From Hyphomicrobiaceae bacterium (GTDB lineage Bacteria > Pseudomonadota > Alphaproteobacteria > Rhizobiales > Hyphomicrobiaceae), in the NCBI GenBank assembly GCA_008933705.1, contig WBUN01000046.1, forward strand, positions 1 through 38,915: 38,915 nt of DNA. The letters are read 5' to 3'. Both the position numbers and the translations under genes were made by a program. Position 1 is the first letter of the stretch. Every line of letters starts with the position of its first letter. Below are positions 30,159 through 38,719 of the stretch, one piece after another. The notes under the pieces were generated by a model that worked only from the letters and a program-made list of their open reading frames with translations, did no database searches and was not told the origin of the DNA.

Positions 30159-30950
30159 ATGACAGACATCCTCGATCTCGGCGGAAAAATCGCCCTCGTG
30201 ACCGGTGCCGGCCAGAACGTGGGCCGGCAGATCGCCTTGCACTTCGCTCAGCACGGAGCGGGCGGTGTGATCGTCAACGACTTCTTCGCCGAGCGGGCGG
30301 AAGGCGTCGCGAGAGAGATCCGGGAGGTTGGTGGCAAGGCGATCGCCGTCCAGGCCGACGTGACCAAGCTCGACAGCGTCAAGGCCATGGTGGCCGCGGC
30401 CGAACGCGAGTTCGGTCGAGTCGACATCCTCGTCAACAATGCCGGCAACGCCGGCGCCGAGCCGACTGCCGATGCGCGCAAGCCGTTCTGGGAGACCGAC
30501 GCTGCCGAATGGAATTCCTTCATTGGGGTCAACTTCTACGGTCCCCTCAACTGTGGCGCAGCGTGCATCCCTGGGATGATCCAGCGCCAGTTTGGGCGCA
30601 TGGTCACCGTCATCTCGGATGCCGGCCGCATGGGCGAGTCGGGGCTGGAGGTCTACTCCGCGGCCAAGGCCGGTGCAGGAGGATTGACGCGTGCCGTCGC
30701 CCGCAGCCTTGCTCGCTACAACATCCGCGCCAACAACGTGGCCATTGCCGCGATCGGCACGCCGGGCATCCGCGCCAGGTACGCGGCTGCGCCGGAACGC
30801 CTCAAGAGGGCGCTCGAGCGCTATGTCATCCGCCGCCTGGGGGAGCCCACCGATATCGCCAACATGGTGCTGTTCCTCGCTTCCGGGGCCAGCGATTGGG
30901 TCACCGGCCAGACCTATCCCGTCAACGGCGGCTTCTCGTTCGCCCTGTGA
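30159..30950 (+). CDS. Short-chain dehydrogenase/reductase (probable 3-hydroxyacyl-CoA dehydrogenase)
   Basis: A 263-residue classical SDR (ATG 30159 after GGAAGGAGG). The cofactor motif is ALVTGAGQNVGRQIALHF (TGxxxGxG-like with Asn), the structural NNAG is at 93-96 and the catalytic residues are Ser153, Tyr166 and Lys170 in SDAGRMGESGLEVYSAAKAG. The segment QADVTKLDSVKAMVAAAERE follows the second strand. VTGQTYPVNGGFSFAL closes it. The position between the thiolase-like and hydratase genes fits oxidation of a 3-hydroxyacyl-CoA. In bbs operons two SDR genes (C, D) are usual; here only one is present. Confidence 0.88.
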   Translation: MTDILDLGGKIALVTGAGQNVGRQIALHFAQHGAGGVIVNDFFAERAEGVAREIREVGGKAIAVQADVTKLDSVKAMVAAAEREFGRVDILVNNAGNAGAEPTADARKPFWETDAAEWNSFIGVNFYGPLNCGAACIPGMIQRQFGRMVTVISDAGRMGESGLEVYSAAKAGAGGLTRAVARSLARYNIRANNVAIAAIGTPGIRARYAAAPERLKRALERYVIRRLGEPTDIANMVLFLASGASDWVTGQTYPVNGGFSFAL

Positions 30951-30959
30951 GGTCGAGAC

Positions 30960-31733
30960 ATGACAGATATCTCTCAACGCGTGCTGACCGAGCGCCGTGA
31001 TCACATTCTCCTCGTGACCATCAATCGTCCGGACGCAAAGAATGCCTTCGACGCAGCGACCTCCCAAGCCATGGAAGCGGCGATGGATGAGCTGGACAGC
31101 GAGCCGAGCTCGTTTGTGGGCGTGATCACGGGTGCGGGCGGAACTTTCTCGGCGGGCGCCGACCTCAAGGCCCGGGCGCGTGGCGAGGAGCGTCCTGCGC
31201 TCGCTCGCGGCGGCTTTGGCATCTTTCGTCGGCCGCCGCGCAAGCCGCTGATCGCGGCTGTCGAAGGCTATGCGGTCGGCGGCGGCTTCGAATTGTGCCT
31301 GGCCTGCGACCTCATCGTCGCCGCACGGGATGCGAAGATGGGCCTTCCTGAAGTGCGCCACAACGTGGTGGCTATCGGCGGCGGACTGTTCCGGCTCCCG
31401 AGACGCATGCCTTACCACCTCGCCATGGAACTGGCTCTCACCGGCGAGTTCAAGGACGCGGAATTCTTCCACCGATACGGCCTAGTGAACCGCCTCGCCG
31501 AGCCGGGTCGGGCCCTCGAAGAGGCGCTCGAGCTTGCGGAGAGGCTGCTCGTCAACGGACCCACGGCGCTGGCAGCCTCCAAGGAAATCGTCTTCAACGC
31601 TGGCAGCTGGAGCGAGGAGGCGGCCTGGCTCGAGCAGGGACCGATCGCCCGGGTCGCGCTCGAGTCCGAAGACCGCAAGGAGGGGCTGAGGGCGTTCGCC
31701 GCGAAGCGCAAGCCGGTATGGCAGGGGCGCTGA
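30960..31733 (+). CDS. Enoyl-CoA hydratase/isomerase (crotonase family)
   Basis: A 257-residue crotonase-fold enzyme. N-terminal VLTERRDHILLVTINRPDAK, NAFDAATSQAMEAAMDELDS is the family signature. The oxyanion loops are GAGGTFSAGADLK and AVEGYAVGGGFELCLACDLI, and the two candidate catalytic acids are Glu111 (GGGFEL) and Glu131 (GLPEVRHNV), both present as in enoyl-CoA hydratase 1. It starts 9 bases after the SDR stop, so the genes are co-transcribed. It would hydrate the enoyl-CoA made by the acyl-CoA dehydrogenase. It is BbsH-like by position. Confidence 0.92.
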   Translation: MTDISQRVLTERRDHILLVTINRPDAKNAFDAATSQAMEAAMDELDSEPSSFVGVITGAGGTFSAGADLKARARGEERPALARGGFGIFRRPPRKPLIAAVEGYAVGGGFELCLACDLIVAARDAKMGLPEVRHNVVAIGGGLFRLPRRMPYHLAMELALTGEFKDAEFFHRYGLVNRLAEPGRALEEALELAERLLVNGPTALAASKEIVFNAGSWSEEAAWLEQGPIARVALESEDRKEGLRAFAAKRKPVWQGR

Positions 31734-31747
31734 CCTCCGGTACTCAA

Positions 31748-31776
31748 CATTTATATTTGTTTGACAACAAAGAAAC
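31748..31776 (+). promoter_or_regulatory. TetR-type operator before the TetR gene, similar to the 26626-26657 site
   Basis: The core TTTGTT-TGAC-AACAAA is an exact 6-base inverted repeat with a 4-base centre, embedded in AT-rich sequence starting CATTTATA. The core GTT-TGAC-AAC matches GTT-TCAC-AAC of the operator at 26626-26657, and both continue AACAAA on the right. TTGACA (31761-31766) inside it could be the -35 box of the TetR promoter, so binding would block the promoter. Outer arms are less conserved than in the first site. Confidence 0.6.
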
Positions 31777-31795
31777 AGCGTGATTAGGTAGGTCC

Positions 31796-32524
31796 ATGAC
31801 GCCAAGACGAGGTGCGCGCAGCGAACCCAGCAGAACGGCAGCAGCCGACGACGAGGCGTTTGCAGCTGACACGAGCGTGGTCGAACGCGATGGTGTGTCA
31901 ATGGCTCGAACGTTGGGCAAGCGGCCGCGGCGCACCCAGGCCGAGCGGCGGGCGGTCGCAGAGCGCGAGCTCCTGACGGCGGCCCTCAAGCTGATCGCCG
32001 AGAAGGGGGTGGCCCGGACGACGCTGGCCGAGATCGGGGAAGCCGCCGGTTACAGCCGGGCGCTGCCGGCGGTCTACTTCCGCGACAGAGACGGCCTCGT
32101 GAGAGCGCTGTGGGAGCACGTGTCGCGCCTGTTCTCCCGCAGGATGAAGCAAGCGGCCGAGTGCCGCGAAGGGCTCGATGCGGTGCTGGGCTTTGTCGAT
32201 CTCTATCTGACGCGGCCCAAAGGGGATGCATTCGCCTTTCGAGCCTCGCAGGTGCTGCAAACGGAGGCCTTCACCTCCGCACCGGAAATCCGCGAGAGCG
32301 TCGCCCAGCACAACCACGATGCTGAGCGATATTTGCGCGCGCAGATTCGCGCCGGAATCAAGCGCGGTCAGATTCGGCCGGACGTCGATCCGGCAGCACA
32401 AGCAATCATGATCATTGGGGCGTTGCGTGGAGCGGTGTCGCACTGGCTCATCAACCCCAAAATCAACCTCGAGCTCCTGCGCAAGGAAATGCTGACATCC
32501 ATCAGGCGAGGCTTGGCGCCTTGA
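31796..32524 (+). CDS. TetR-family regulator of the catabolic island
   Basis: A 242-residue regulator. The ATG at 31796 gives an Arg/Asp-rich extension of ~35 residues; ATG 31901 (MARTLGKRPRRTQAERRAVA) is an alternative that fits the usual family length. The TetR HTH is LIAEKGVARTTLAEIGEAAG, YSRALPAVYFRDRDGLVRAL. The C-terminal helical domain has LGFVDLYLTRPKGDAFAFRA and ends AAQAIMIIGALRGAVSHWLI, like TetR_C-type ligand domains. It lies 62 bases after the hydratase gene with its own promoter and an operator that resembles the one in the divergent CoA transferase promoter. The inducer is probably an acyl-CoA intermediate, an inference from similar catabolic TetR proteins. Confidence 0.9.
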   Translation: MTPRRGARSEPSRTAAADDEAFAADTSVVERDGVSMARTLGKRPRRTQAERRAVAERELLTAALKLIAEKGVARTTLAEIGEAAGYSRALPAVYFRDRDGLVRALWEHVSRLFSRRMKQAAECREGLDAVLGFVDLYLTRPKGDAFAFRASQVLQTEAFTSAPEIRESVAQHNHDAERYLRAQIRAGIKRGQIRPDVDPAAQAIMIIGALRGAVSHWLINPKINLELLRKEMLTSIRRGLAP

Positions 32525-32610
32525 CAGCCAATGTCCGCCCGCACGTGCGCCTGACAGCTGCGAGATGCGCGGTGGGCCATGACAGGTCCTGGGGTCGGTG
32601 AGGAGCCTCG

Positions 32611-33576
32611 ATGTTCGCGTATACGATCAGACGCCTGGGCGCACTGGCGGTGACGTTCCTCTTCATGACGATGATCGTGTTTGCGTCCATCCGCGCAATT
32701 CCTGGCAGCACCATCGACCTGATGATGGAAAGCGCCGACATCACCACGGCCGGTTCCGAGGTGGGGGCGCGCCACGGGCTTGAGCGTGCCCTCGGCCTGG
32801 ATCGGCCCGTTCACGTCCAGTACCTGAAGTGGCTTGGCCAGATTGTCACAGAAGGCAGTCTCGGACGATCGCTCTGGAGCGGGGCACCCGTAACGGAGAG
32901 CATCCTCTCGCGCCTGCCGGTTACGATGGAGCTGGGTGGCCTGGCGATCATTCTCTCTCTCATCATCGGCATTCCGGCTGGCGCATACGCTGCTGTCCGC
33001 CAAGACACGCTGTTTGACTATGCTGCGCGGTGGACGGCGATCCTGGTGATGGCGAAACCGACGTTCTGGCTGGCAACGATGGTGGTGGTGCTGCCATCGA
33101 TCTGGTGGGGCTGGTCGCCGGACCTCGTGTACGTGCACCTCTCCGAGGATCCGCTGCGCAATCTTTATCAGAACCTGATACCCGCCGGGATCATGGGGCT
33201 TGGCCTCGGCGCGGTGACGATGCGCATGACGCGGGCAATGATGCTGGAGGTGCTTCGGCAGGACTTCGTCCGCACCGCCCGCGCCAAGGGGCTTCCGGAG
33301 CGGACGATCGTTACCAGGCACATCCTGCGCAACGCGCTCATTCCGGTGGTGACGCTGGTCGGCCTCGAGCTGCCCCTCATGTTCGGCGGCGCCGTCATCA
33401 TGGAGCAGATCTTCTCCATTCCCGGCATGGGCCTTCTTCTGCTGGAAGCCGCCGGACGGCGCGACTACCCGATCGTCGTCGGCGTCTTTCTCGTCGTCGG
33501 CGCCGCGGTGCTGATCACCAACCTTCTCGTCGACCTGGCCTATGCGCTCCTCGATCCAAAGATCAGATACAGCTAA
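32611..33576 (+). CDS. Peptide-class ABC transporter permease, DppB/OppB type
   Basis: A 321-residue membrane protein, ATG 32611. The N-terminus MFAYTIRRLGALAVTFLFMT, then a periplasmic loop, is the DppB/OppB family start. Six hydrophobic segments are seen, e.g. LGGLAIILSLIIGIPAGAYA, PTFWLATMVVVLPSIWWGWS and YPIVVGVFLVVGAAVLITNL. The EAA-like loop is EVLRQDFVRTARAKGLPERT, and PLMFGGAVIMEQIFSIPGMG is the family's conserved second block. It is the first transporter gene, 86 bases after the TetR stop, and overlaps the second permease by 35 bases. It forms the channel with that partner. Confidence 0.93.
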   Translation: MFAYTIRRLGALAVTFLFMTMIVFASIRAIPGSTIDLMMESADITTAGSEVGARHGLERALGLDRPVHVQYLKWLGQIVTEGSLGRSLWSGAPVTESILSRLPVTMELGGLAIILSLIIGIPAGAYAAVRQDTLFDYAARWTAILVMAKPTFWLATMVVVLPSIWWGWSPDLVYVHLSEDPLRNLYQNLIPAGIMGLGLGAVTMRMTRAMMLEVLRQDFVRTARAKGLPERTIVTRHILRNALIPVVTLVGLELPLMFGGAVIMEQIFSIPGMGLLLLEAAGRRDYPIVVGVFLVVGAAVLITNLLVDLAYALLDPKIRYS

Positions 33577-34474
33577 CCGGTCAGGCCTTGCTGACTATGC
33601 ACGCAGGGCGGCGCGGCCGCTTGGGCGGTTCGCGGCGGCTCAGCCGATGGGCGCCATCTGCGGTGCGGTCGTGCTCGCATTCCTGCTGTGCGCCCTGCTG
33701 GCGGATGTGCTGGCACCCTATGGGCCCAACGAGATCATGCCCGCAAGCAGGCTGTCACCACCCTCCACCGCCTTTCCCTTGGGGACGGATTACCTCGGCC
33801 GAGACATGCTCTCGCGCATTCTCCATGGCGCGAGACTGTCGCTCACGGTCGGGCTCGGCGCTGCTGCACTTGCCACCCTCGTTGCCCTCGTCATCGGCTT
33901 GAGCAGCGGATACTTCGGCAAGCGCATTGATCTGCTGACGCAGCGCTTCGTCGATGCCTGGATGAGCTTCCCGGACCTCATCCTGCTGATCGCAGCCGTA
34001 TCCATCATCGGCCCGGGGCTCGTCCAGGTCATTCTCGTGCTGGGCATCAATTCCGGCATCAGCGGCTCGCGCATCGTCCGCGGCGCCGTGCTCGCAACGC
34101 GCCAGAGCCTCTATGTCCACGCCGCAGAGGCCATGGGCGCAGGCAGTCTGCGCATTCTCGTGCACTACGTGCTTCCCAACATCGCGGCGCCGGTGATCTT
34201 GTTGTTCACGATGCGGACAGGCTCAGCCATCCTGACCGAGGCCGCGCTGAGCTTCTTGGGCCTCGGCATCCCGCCGCCGGCCCCGAGCTGGGGCGGCATG
34301 CTGGGCGGGACCAGCCGCAACTTCATGTACGCCGCGCCCTGGCTGGCGATCGTGCCGGGTCTCTGCCTTCTGATCGTGGTCTTCGGCATCAACGTCGTGG
34401 GCGACAGCCTGCGCGACGTGCTCGACCCGCATCACATGGCATCCAGGCGACGCCGGGCAGCAGCAAGAAGATAA
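33542..34474 (+). CDS. Peptide-class ABC transporter permease, DppC/OppC type
   Basis: A 310-residue permease (ATG 33542, overlapping the first permease by 35 bases; the overlap is normal in such operons). After a hydrophilic N-terminus it has a first helix (MGAICGAVVLAFLLCALLAD), the OppC-type block HPLG-like PLGTDYLGRDMLSRILHGAR and the EAA loop YVHAAEAMGAGSLRILVHYV followed by LPNIAAPVI. The end LTEAALSFLGLGIPPPAPSW, GGMLGGTSRNFM and DVLDPHHM is characteristic. It pairs with the DppB-type subunit. Confidence 0.93.
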   Translation: MRSSIQRSDTANRSGLADYARRAARPLGRFAAAQPMGAICGAVVLAFLLCALLADVLAPYGPNEIMPASRLSPPSTAFPLGTDYLGRDMLSRILHGARLSLTVGLGAAALATLVALVIGLSSGYFGKRIDLLTQRFVDAWMSFPDLILLIAAVSIIGPGLVQVILVLGINSGISGSRIVRGAVLATRQSLYVHAAEAMGAGSLRILVHYVLPNIAAPVILLFTMRTGSAILTEAALSFLGLGIPPPAPSWGGMLGGTSRNFMYAAPWLAIVPGLCLLIVVFGINVVGDSLRDVLDPHHMASRRRRAAARR

Positions 34475-34511
34475 GAGAAGCGAGTCCCGCGAATGGACTC
34501 AGGGAGGAACC

Positions 34512-36203
34512 GTGTTGTCAAGAGCTCGACAGGTGCTTGCATTGAGCCTTGCGCTGTGCGTCGCGGCGGCAGTCGCGGCAGAGGAGCCAGCGACGCCGCA
34601 ATACGGCGGGACCTTGACCGTGGGTTCGGAGTTCAGCGGCGTGTCGGCGACAGCGTGGGACCCGGCTGACTGGCACTGGAAGATCAACCATGACGCCCCC
34701 TATTTGGAGCACCTCTTCGTCGCCGATCTCGCCAAGTCGGCGGAGCGCGGCGGGACGTTCCGGTTCACGTCCAGCTTCTGGATTCCCGATGGAGTGCTCA
34801 AGGGAGAGCTGGCCGAGAGCTGGGAGTTCACGGGCGATCCACTAACCTTGGTCGTGCGGCTGCGCAAAGGCGTGATGTGGCCGGACAAACCTGGCGTCAT
34901 GACGGCGCGCGAGTTCGTCGCCGACGACGTCGTGTTCAGCTTCAATCGCGTCCGCGCGAGTCCAAAGGCCTTGAAGGAATATTACGAGTACATCGACCGT
35001 ATCGAGGCCCGGGACGAGCACACGGTTGTGTTCCACCTCAAGGCCTACAACACCGAATGGGCGCGCCGGTTCGGCTATGGGCTCTACTGCGGCATCCTCC
35101 CGAGGGAAGCCGCCAGGCTCGACTTACTGGGCCCGAAGAACGCCATCGGCACGGGGCCGTTCCTGCTGGAGTCCTACCGCGATGGCAGCGCCTACATTTA
35201 CGCCCGCAACCCCGGCTATTGGGCGAAGGAGGGGATCGGCGGCACGGCGTACAGACTGCCCTTCGTCGACAAGCTGATCTATCCGGTGCTCAAGGACTCT
35301 GCGGGCGCGCAGGCGGCGCTGAGGACTGGCAGGCTCGACATCTTGCGCAACATCCCGTGGCAGTCGGTCGAGGCCTTGAAACAAAGCTCACCGCAGCTTG
35401 TCTGGCACCGCAGGCTGAGTGCGAGCGGCACGTTCATTGCCCTCAGGATGGACACCAAGCCGTTTGACAGCATCCTGGTTCGGCGGGCTGTCAACATGGC
35501 GATCAACAGGCAGGAGATCGTCGACAAGTACTACGGCGGCAACGCCGAGCCCTTCAATCATCCCATGTACCGGGACTGGCGGGGATATTATCAACCCTTG
35601 GCGGAGATGCCCGCCTCGGTCAAAGAGCTGTTCCTCTACGATCCCGAACGCGCAAAGCAGCTGTTGCGGGCGGCCGGCTACCCGGCCGGCTTCGTCTTCG
35701 ACGTGCAGGTGAGCGGCAACAATTCCAATCATCTCGATCTGCTGGCCATGGTTGCCGGCTATCTTCAGAAGGTCGGCGTGACGCTCAACATCAAGCCGAT
35801 GGAGTATGCGCCTTACGCGAGCGTGCTCAAGAACAGCAAACATGCTGCAGGTTACATGATGACCAGCGCGCATATCACGCCCATAAGCACGCTGTCTCGC
35901 CACTTCAGCTCGAACATCTTCTGGAATGCCAGCAGGTACCGCGATCCGGCTCTGGACGAGCGGCTGCGGCGGGCGCAGTACATCCGGGACGAGCGCGAAC
36001 GGATAGAGGCCGTGCGCGAGATGACCGTCAGCGTCCTGGAGAAAGCGCCCTATATCCTGTTGCCCACCCCTATCGAGTACGAGGCGTGGTGGCCGTGGGT
36101 GAAGAACTACAACGGCGAACGCTACGCGGGCGCGCTCAGGCCAGGCCCCATCTATGCGCGCATCTGGATCGACCAGAGCCTTAAGAAGACCCTCGGCTTT
36201 TGA
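34512..36203 (+). CDS. Periplasmic substrate-binding protein, peptide/opine class (SBP_bac_5)
   Basis: A 563-residue protein starting at GTG 34512 with AGGGAGGAAC upstream. The signal peptide MLSRARQVLALSLALCVAAA ends near AVAAEEP. The cluster C SBP_bac_5 pattern is clear: TPQYGGTLTVGSEFSG, DPLTLVVRLRKGVMWPDKPG, FVADDVVFSFNRVRASPKAL, AIGTGPFLLESYRDGSAYIY, RRAVNMAINRQEIVDKYYGG and the end ILLPTPIEYEAWWPWVKNY. It is longer than typical Dpp proteins (~535). These carry peptides, opines, nickel or diverse organic acids. In this context it probably binds the substrate of the catabolic enzymes, but that is inference. It lies between the permeases and the ATPases. Confidence 0.93.
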   Translation: MLSRARQVLALSLALCVAAAVAAEEPATPQYGGTLTVGSEFSGVSATAWDPADWHWKINHDAPYLEHLFVADLAKSAERGGTFRFTSSFWIPDGVLKGELAESWEFTGDPLTLVVRLRKGVMWPDKPGVMTAREFVADDVVFSFNRVRASPKALKEYYEYIDRIEARDEHTVVFHLKAYNTEWARRFGYGLYCGILPREAARLDLLGPKNAIGTGPFLLESYRDGSAYIYARNPGYWAKEGIGGTAYRLPFVDKLIYPVLKDSAGAQAALRTGRLDILRNIPWQSVEALKQSSPQLVWHRRLSASGTFIALRMDTKPFDSILVRRAVNMAINRQEIVDKYYGGNAEPFNHPMYRDWRGYYQPLAEMPASVKELFLYDPERAKQLLRAAGYPAGFVFDVQVSGNNSNHLDLLAMVAGYLQKVGVTLNIKPMEYAPYASVLKNSKHAAGYMMTSAHITPISTLSRHFSSNIFWNASRYRDPALDERLRRAQYIRDERERIEAVREMTVSVLEKAPYILLPTPIEYEAWWPWVKNYNGERYAGALRPGPIYARIWIDQSLKKTLGF

Positions 36204-36211
36204 GGGCTATC

Positions 36212-37201
36212 ATGGCAACAGCTGCGGACACGCCCTTGCTGCGCGTGCGTGATCTCACCGTCGAGTTTGTCGGACGAACGTCCTGCCTACGAGCTGTCGA
36301 CGGTGTCTCCTTTGAGGTAGCAGAAGGAGAGACCCTGGCCGTGGTCGGCGAGAGCGGCTCGGGCAAGACGGCCACTGCGCTGGCCTTGATGCGGTTGCTT
36401 CCCGCCGGCAAGGCGCAAGCCTCTGCGAGCGAGGTCACCTTCGAGGGGTGCGATCTGATGCGGCTGCCCGAGTCACGCATGCGCGAGCTTCGCGGCAACC
36501 GGATCTCCATGATCTTCCAGGATCCGATGTCCGCATGGAACCCGGCGCTGACCATAGGCAAGCAAGTGGCGGAACCAATCCAGTGTCACGAGTTGCTGTC
36601 ATGGCCGTCGGCGCTGTCCCGAGCCGAAGAACTCCTCGGCAGTGTGCGGATCCCCGACCCGCGGAGCCGCAGCGGTCAATATCCACATCAGTTCTCCGGC
36701 GGCATGCGGCAGCGAGCGATGGTGGCCATGGCGCTCGCCTGCAGGCCGCGGCTTGTCATCGCCGACGAGCCGACCACGGCGCTCGACGTGACCGTCCAGG
36801 CCCAGATCCTGAACCTGCTGAAGGACTTGACCCGGCAAAGCGGTGCCTCCCTCATCCTCGTCACGCACGATCTTGGTGTCGTGGCGCGCTATGCCGATCG
36901 CGTCGCAATCATGTATGCGGGTAGGATCGTCGAGTCGGGGAGCGCCCGTGAGGTCTACCGGCAGCCTGGTCACCCCTATACCAGAGGGCTCCTTGCCTGC
37001 GTGCCGCGTCTCGATCGGCCAGCGACGGGAGCGCTCACGCCGATTCCGGGCCAGCCGCCGAGTCTCAATCGCCTGCCTTCGGGTTGCGCCTTCCATCCTC
37101 GTTGCCCGCACGCGATGGAGAGATGCCGACGGGAGCGGCCAGTTCTGGAGCACAAGGGCGGCCAACACTGGGGGGCGTGCTTTGTCGACTTCCACCGGTG
37201 A
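36212..37201 (+). CDS. Peptide-class ABC transporter ATPase, DppD/OppD type
   Basis: A 329-residue ATPase, ATG 36212 (9 bases after the binding-protein stop; an in-frame TTG at 36200 is less likely). Walker A is GESGSGKTATALAL, the Q-loop IFQDPMSAWNPALTIGKQVA, the signature FSGGMRQRAMVAMAL and Walker B LVIADEPTTALD, with the H-loop THDLG. The C-terminal oligo_HPY region has GHPYTRGLLACVPRL and a Cys-rich CAFHPRCPHAMERC, typical of OppD/DppD. Its 3' end overlaps the start of the second ATPase by 20 bases. Confidence 0.94.
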   Translation: MATAADTPLLRVRDLTVEFVGRTSCLRAVDGVSFEVAEGETLAVVGESGSGKTATALALMRLLPAGKAQASASEVTFEGCDLMRLPESRMRELRGNRISMIFQDPMSAWNPALTIGKQVAEPIQCHELLSWPSALSRAEELLGSVRIPDPRSRSGQYPHQFSGGMRQRAMVAMALACRPRLVIADEPTTALDVTVQAQILNLLKDLTRQSGASLILVTHDLGVVARYADRVAIMYAGRIVESGSAREVYRQPGHPYTRGLLACVPRLDRPATGALTPIPGQPPSLNRLPSGCAFHPRCPHAMERCRRERPVLEHKGGQHWGACFVDFHR

Positions 37202-38180
37202 GAAACCGCTCCTGCGTGTGAAGGATATCAGCGTTGCGTTTCCGGTAACGGGGCGCGGCATCGTTCGGCGTAGGATCGGCAGTGTACGCGCCGTCGATGG
37301 GGTGTCGTTCGAGCTGCGCCAGAACGAGACCCTTGGGCTGGTGGGAGAGACCGGCAGCGGCAAGTCGACCACGGCTCTGGCGGTGCTGCGCATGCTCGAT
37401 CTTTCCGGGGGCCGGATCGAATTTGATGGACACGACATCACAAGGCTCGGTCGTGCGCGCATGCGAAGACTGCGACGCGGCATGCAGATGATTTTCCAAG
37501 ACCCATTCGCCTCGCTCAACCCGCGCATGAGGATCGGGCGGATCCTGGAGGAGCCGCTCGTCGTGCACGGCCTGACCGGCGACGGCAGGGGAAGCGCTCG
37601 ACGTGTCGATGAGCTCCTGGAGCTGGTTGGCCTGGATTCGGGTACGCGCGACCGATTTCCGCACGAATTCTCCGGAGGCCAGCGGCAGCGCATCAGCATC
37701 GCGCGAGCGCTTGCCGTTTCGCCGAAGCTGCTCATTTGCGACGAACCCGTGTCGGCGCTCGACGTCTCCATTCAGGCCCAAATCATCAATCTCCTCGTCG
37801 ACTTGAAGCGCCGCACGGGGTTGGCGCTATTGTTCATTGCACACGACCTCGCTCTCGTCCGCCACATCAGCGACCGCGTCGCCGTGATGTATGCCGGGCG
37901 CATTGTTGAGCTCGCCGATCGCGATGCCCTGTACGAGAGGCCCCTCCACCCCTACACCCAGGCCCTGCTGGCTGCCGTGCCGCGTCCTGATCCGGAGGTG
38001 GAGACGGCGCGCGGGATCGGTCTCCTGCCAGACGAGCCGCCCAGAAGCATCGATCCTGCATTGGGGTGCCCATTCAGCCTGCGGTGTCCGAAGGCAATGG
38101 ACGTCTGCCGTTGTGAGACGCCGCCACTGCGGATGAGAGATGCTCGCGCGGTGGCCTGCCACCTTTACGGTCCAGACTGA
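37182..38180 (+). CDS. Peptide-class ABC transporter ATPase, DppF/OppF type
   Basis: A 332-residue ATPase, taking TTG 37182 with GGGGGG 5-10 bases upstream; the open frame goes further 5' but lies inside the first ATPase gene. Walker A is GETGSGKSTTALAV, the signature FSGGQRQRISIARAL and Walker B LLICDEPVSALD. The C-terminal oligo_HPY block is LHPYTQALLAAVPRP, followed by GCPFSLRCPKAMDVCRCETP. The pair of ATPases, two permeases and binding protein make a complete importer. It is the last gene of the island; no terminator with a T-run is seen after it. Confidence 0.92.
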   Translation: MSTSTGEKPLLRVKDISVAFPVTGRGIVRRRIGSVRAVDGVSFELRQNETLGLVGETGSGKSTTALAVLRMLDLSGGRIEFDGHDITRLGRARMRRLRRGMQMIFQDPFASLNPRMRIGRILEEPLVVHGLTGDGRGSARRVDELLELVGLDSGTRDRFPHEFSGGQRQRISIARALAVSPKLLICDEPVSALDVSIQAQIINLLVDLKRRTGLALLFIAHDLALVRHISDRVAVMYAGRIVELADRDALYERPLHPYTQALLAAVPRPDPEVETARGIGLLPDEPPRSIDPALGCPFSLRCPKAMDVCRCETPPLRMRDARAVACHLYGPD

Positions 38181-38719
38181 CGGCACGTGTGGGACTCATT
38201 GAGCATATCACGGACAGAGCAGAAGAGCCACGACCAGCCCCCGGGAAAGTCGCCATCGGCCGATCACCAGCGGTAAGGCGTATCAAGATCACATGAGGTC
38301 TAAATCGTCATCAAACTCTGCTGAAGCCGATGACCAGCAAGTTGCCTTTCCACTGCGCGTTCTTGAGCACGCCTCGCTGGTTTACCGAAGGATCTACCAC
38401 CGCTCACAGCCTCAAGAGGCCATTAGATCGGCGCGGAGACGACGTGTCGGTCTCGGCCAAATCCAGCCCCCGCTGTCGACCTACCAGCCGTGACGCTTGA
38501 GGCATTCTGTTGAGCGCCAGTGATGCTCCTGGGGAGCATCTGCTGAGGACGCGACTTGTCCGCCGTATCAGCCTGGAGCGCGCCCAGCCGCAGGCCCTTG
38601 CCCTCACCACTCCTTGAAGCTTGGGACAGACGAGGATTGACCGCCGTCAAGGCGGGCCCCGCTCAGGCGCGGCCAATTCCCTGGGTCGAGACAAGCCTGC
38701 CAGGGTTGTCGGGGAAGAT
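38181..38719. other. Intergenic stretch without a recognisable gene
   Basis: 539 bases between the transporter operon and the partial adaptor gene. Open frames of 60-90 codons on both strands show no domain. One hairpin is present at 38522-38540. The promoter of the adaptor gene must lie near its right end, where GGGGAAGAT precedes the ATG. I see no tRNA or repeat. Confidence 0.4.
38522..38540. repeat. Short perfect hairpin GATGCTCC / GGAGCATC
   Basis: Arms GATGCTCC (38522-38529) and GGAGCATC (38533-38540) pair perfectly around a 3-base loop. No T-run follows on either strand, so it is not a classical intrinsic terminator. It may be a regulatory site or a chance hairpin. Confidence 0.35.

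Noticed and set aside
30087-31472. A 461-codon minus-strand frame across the SDR and hydratase genes
   Set aside because: Antisense of two genes with complete catalytic residues.
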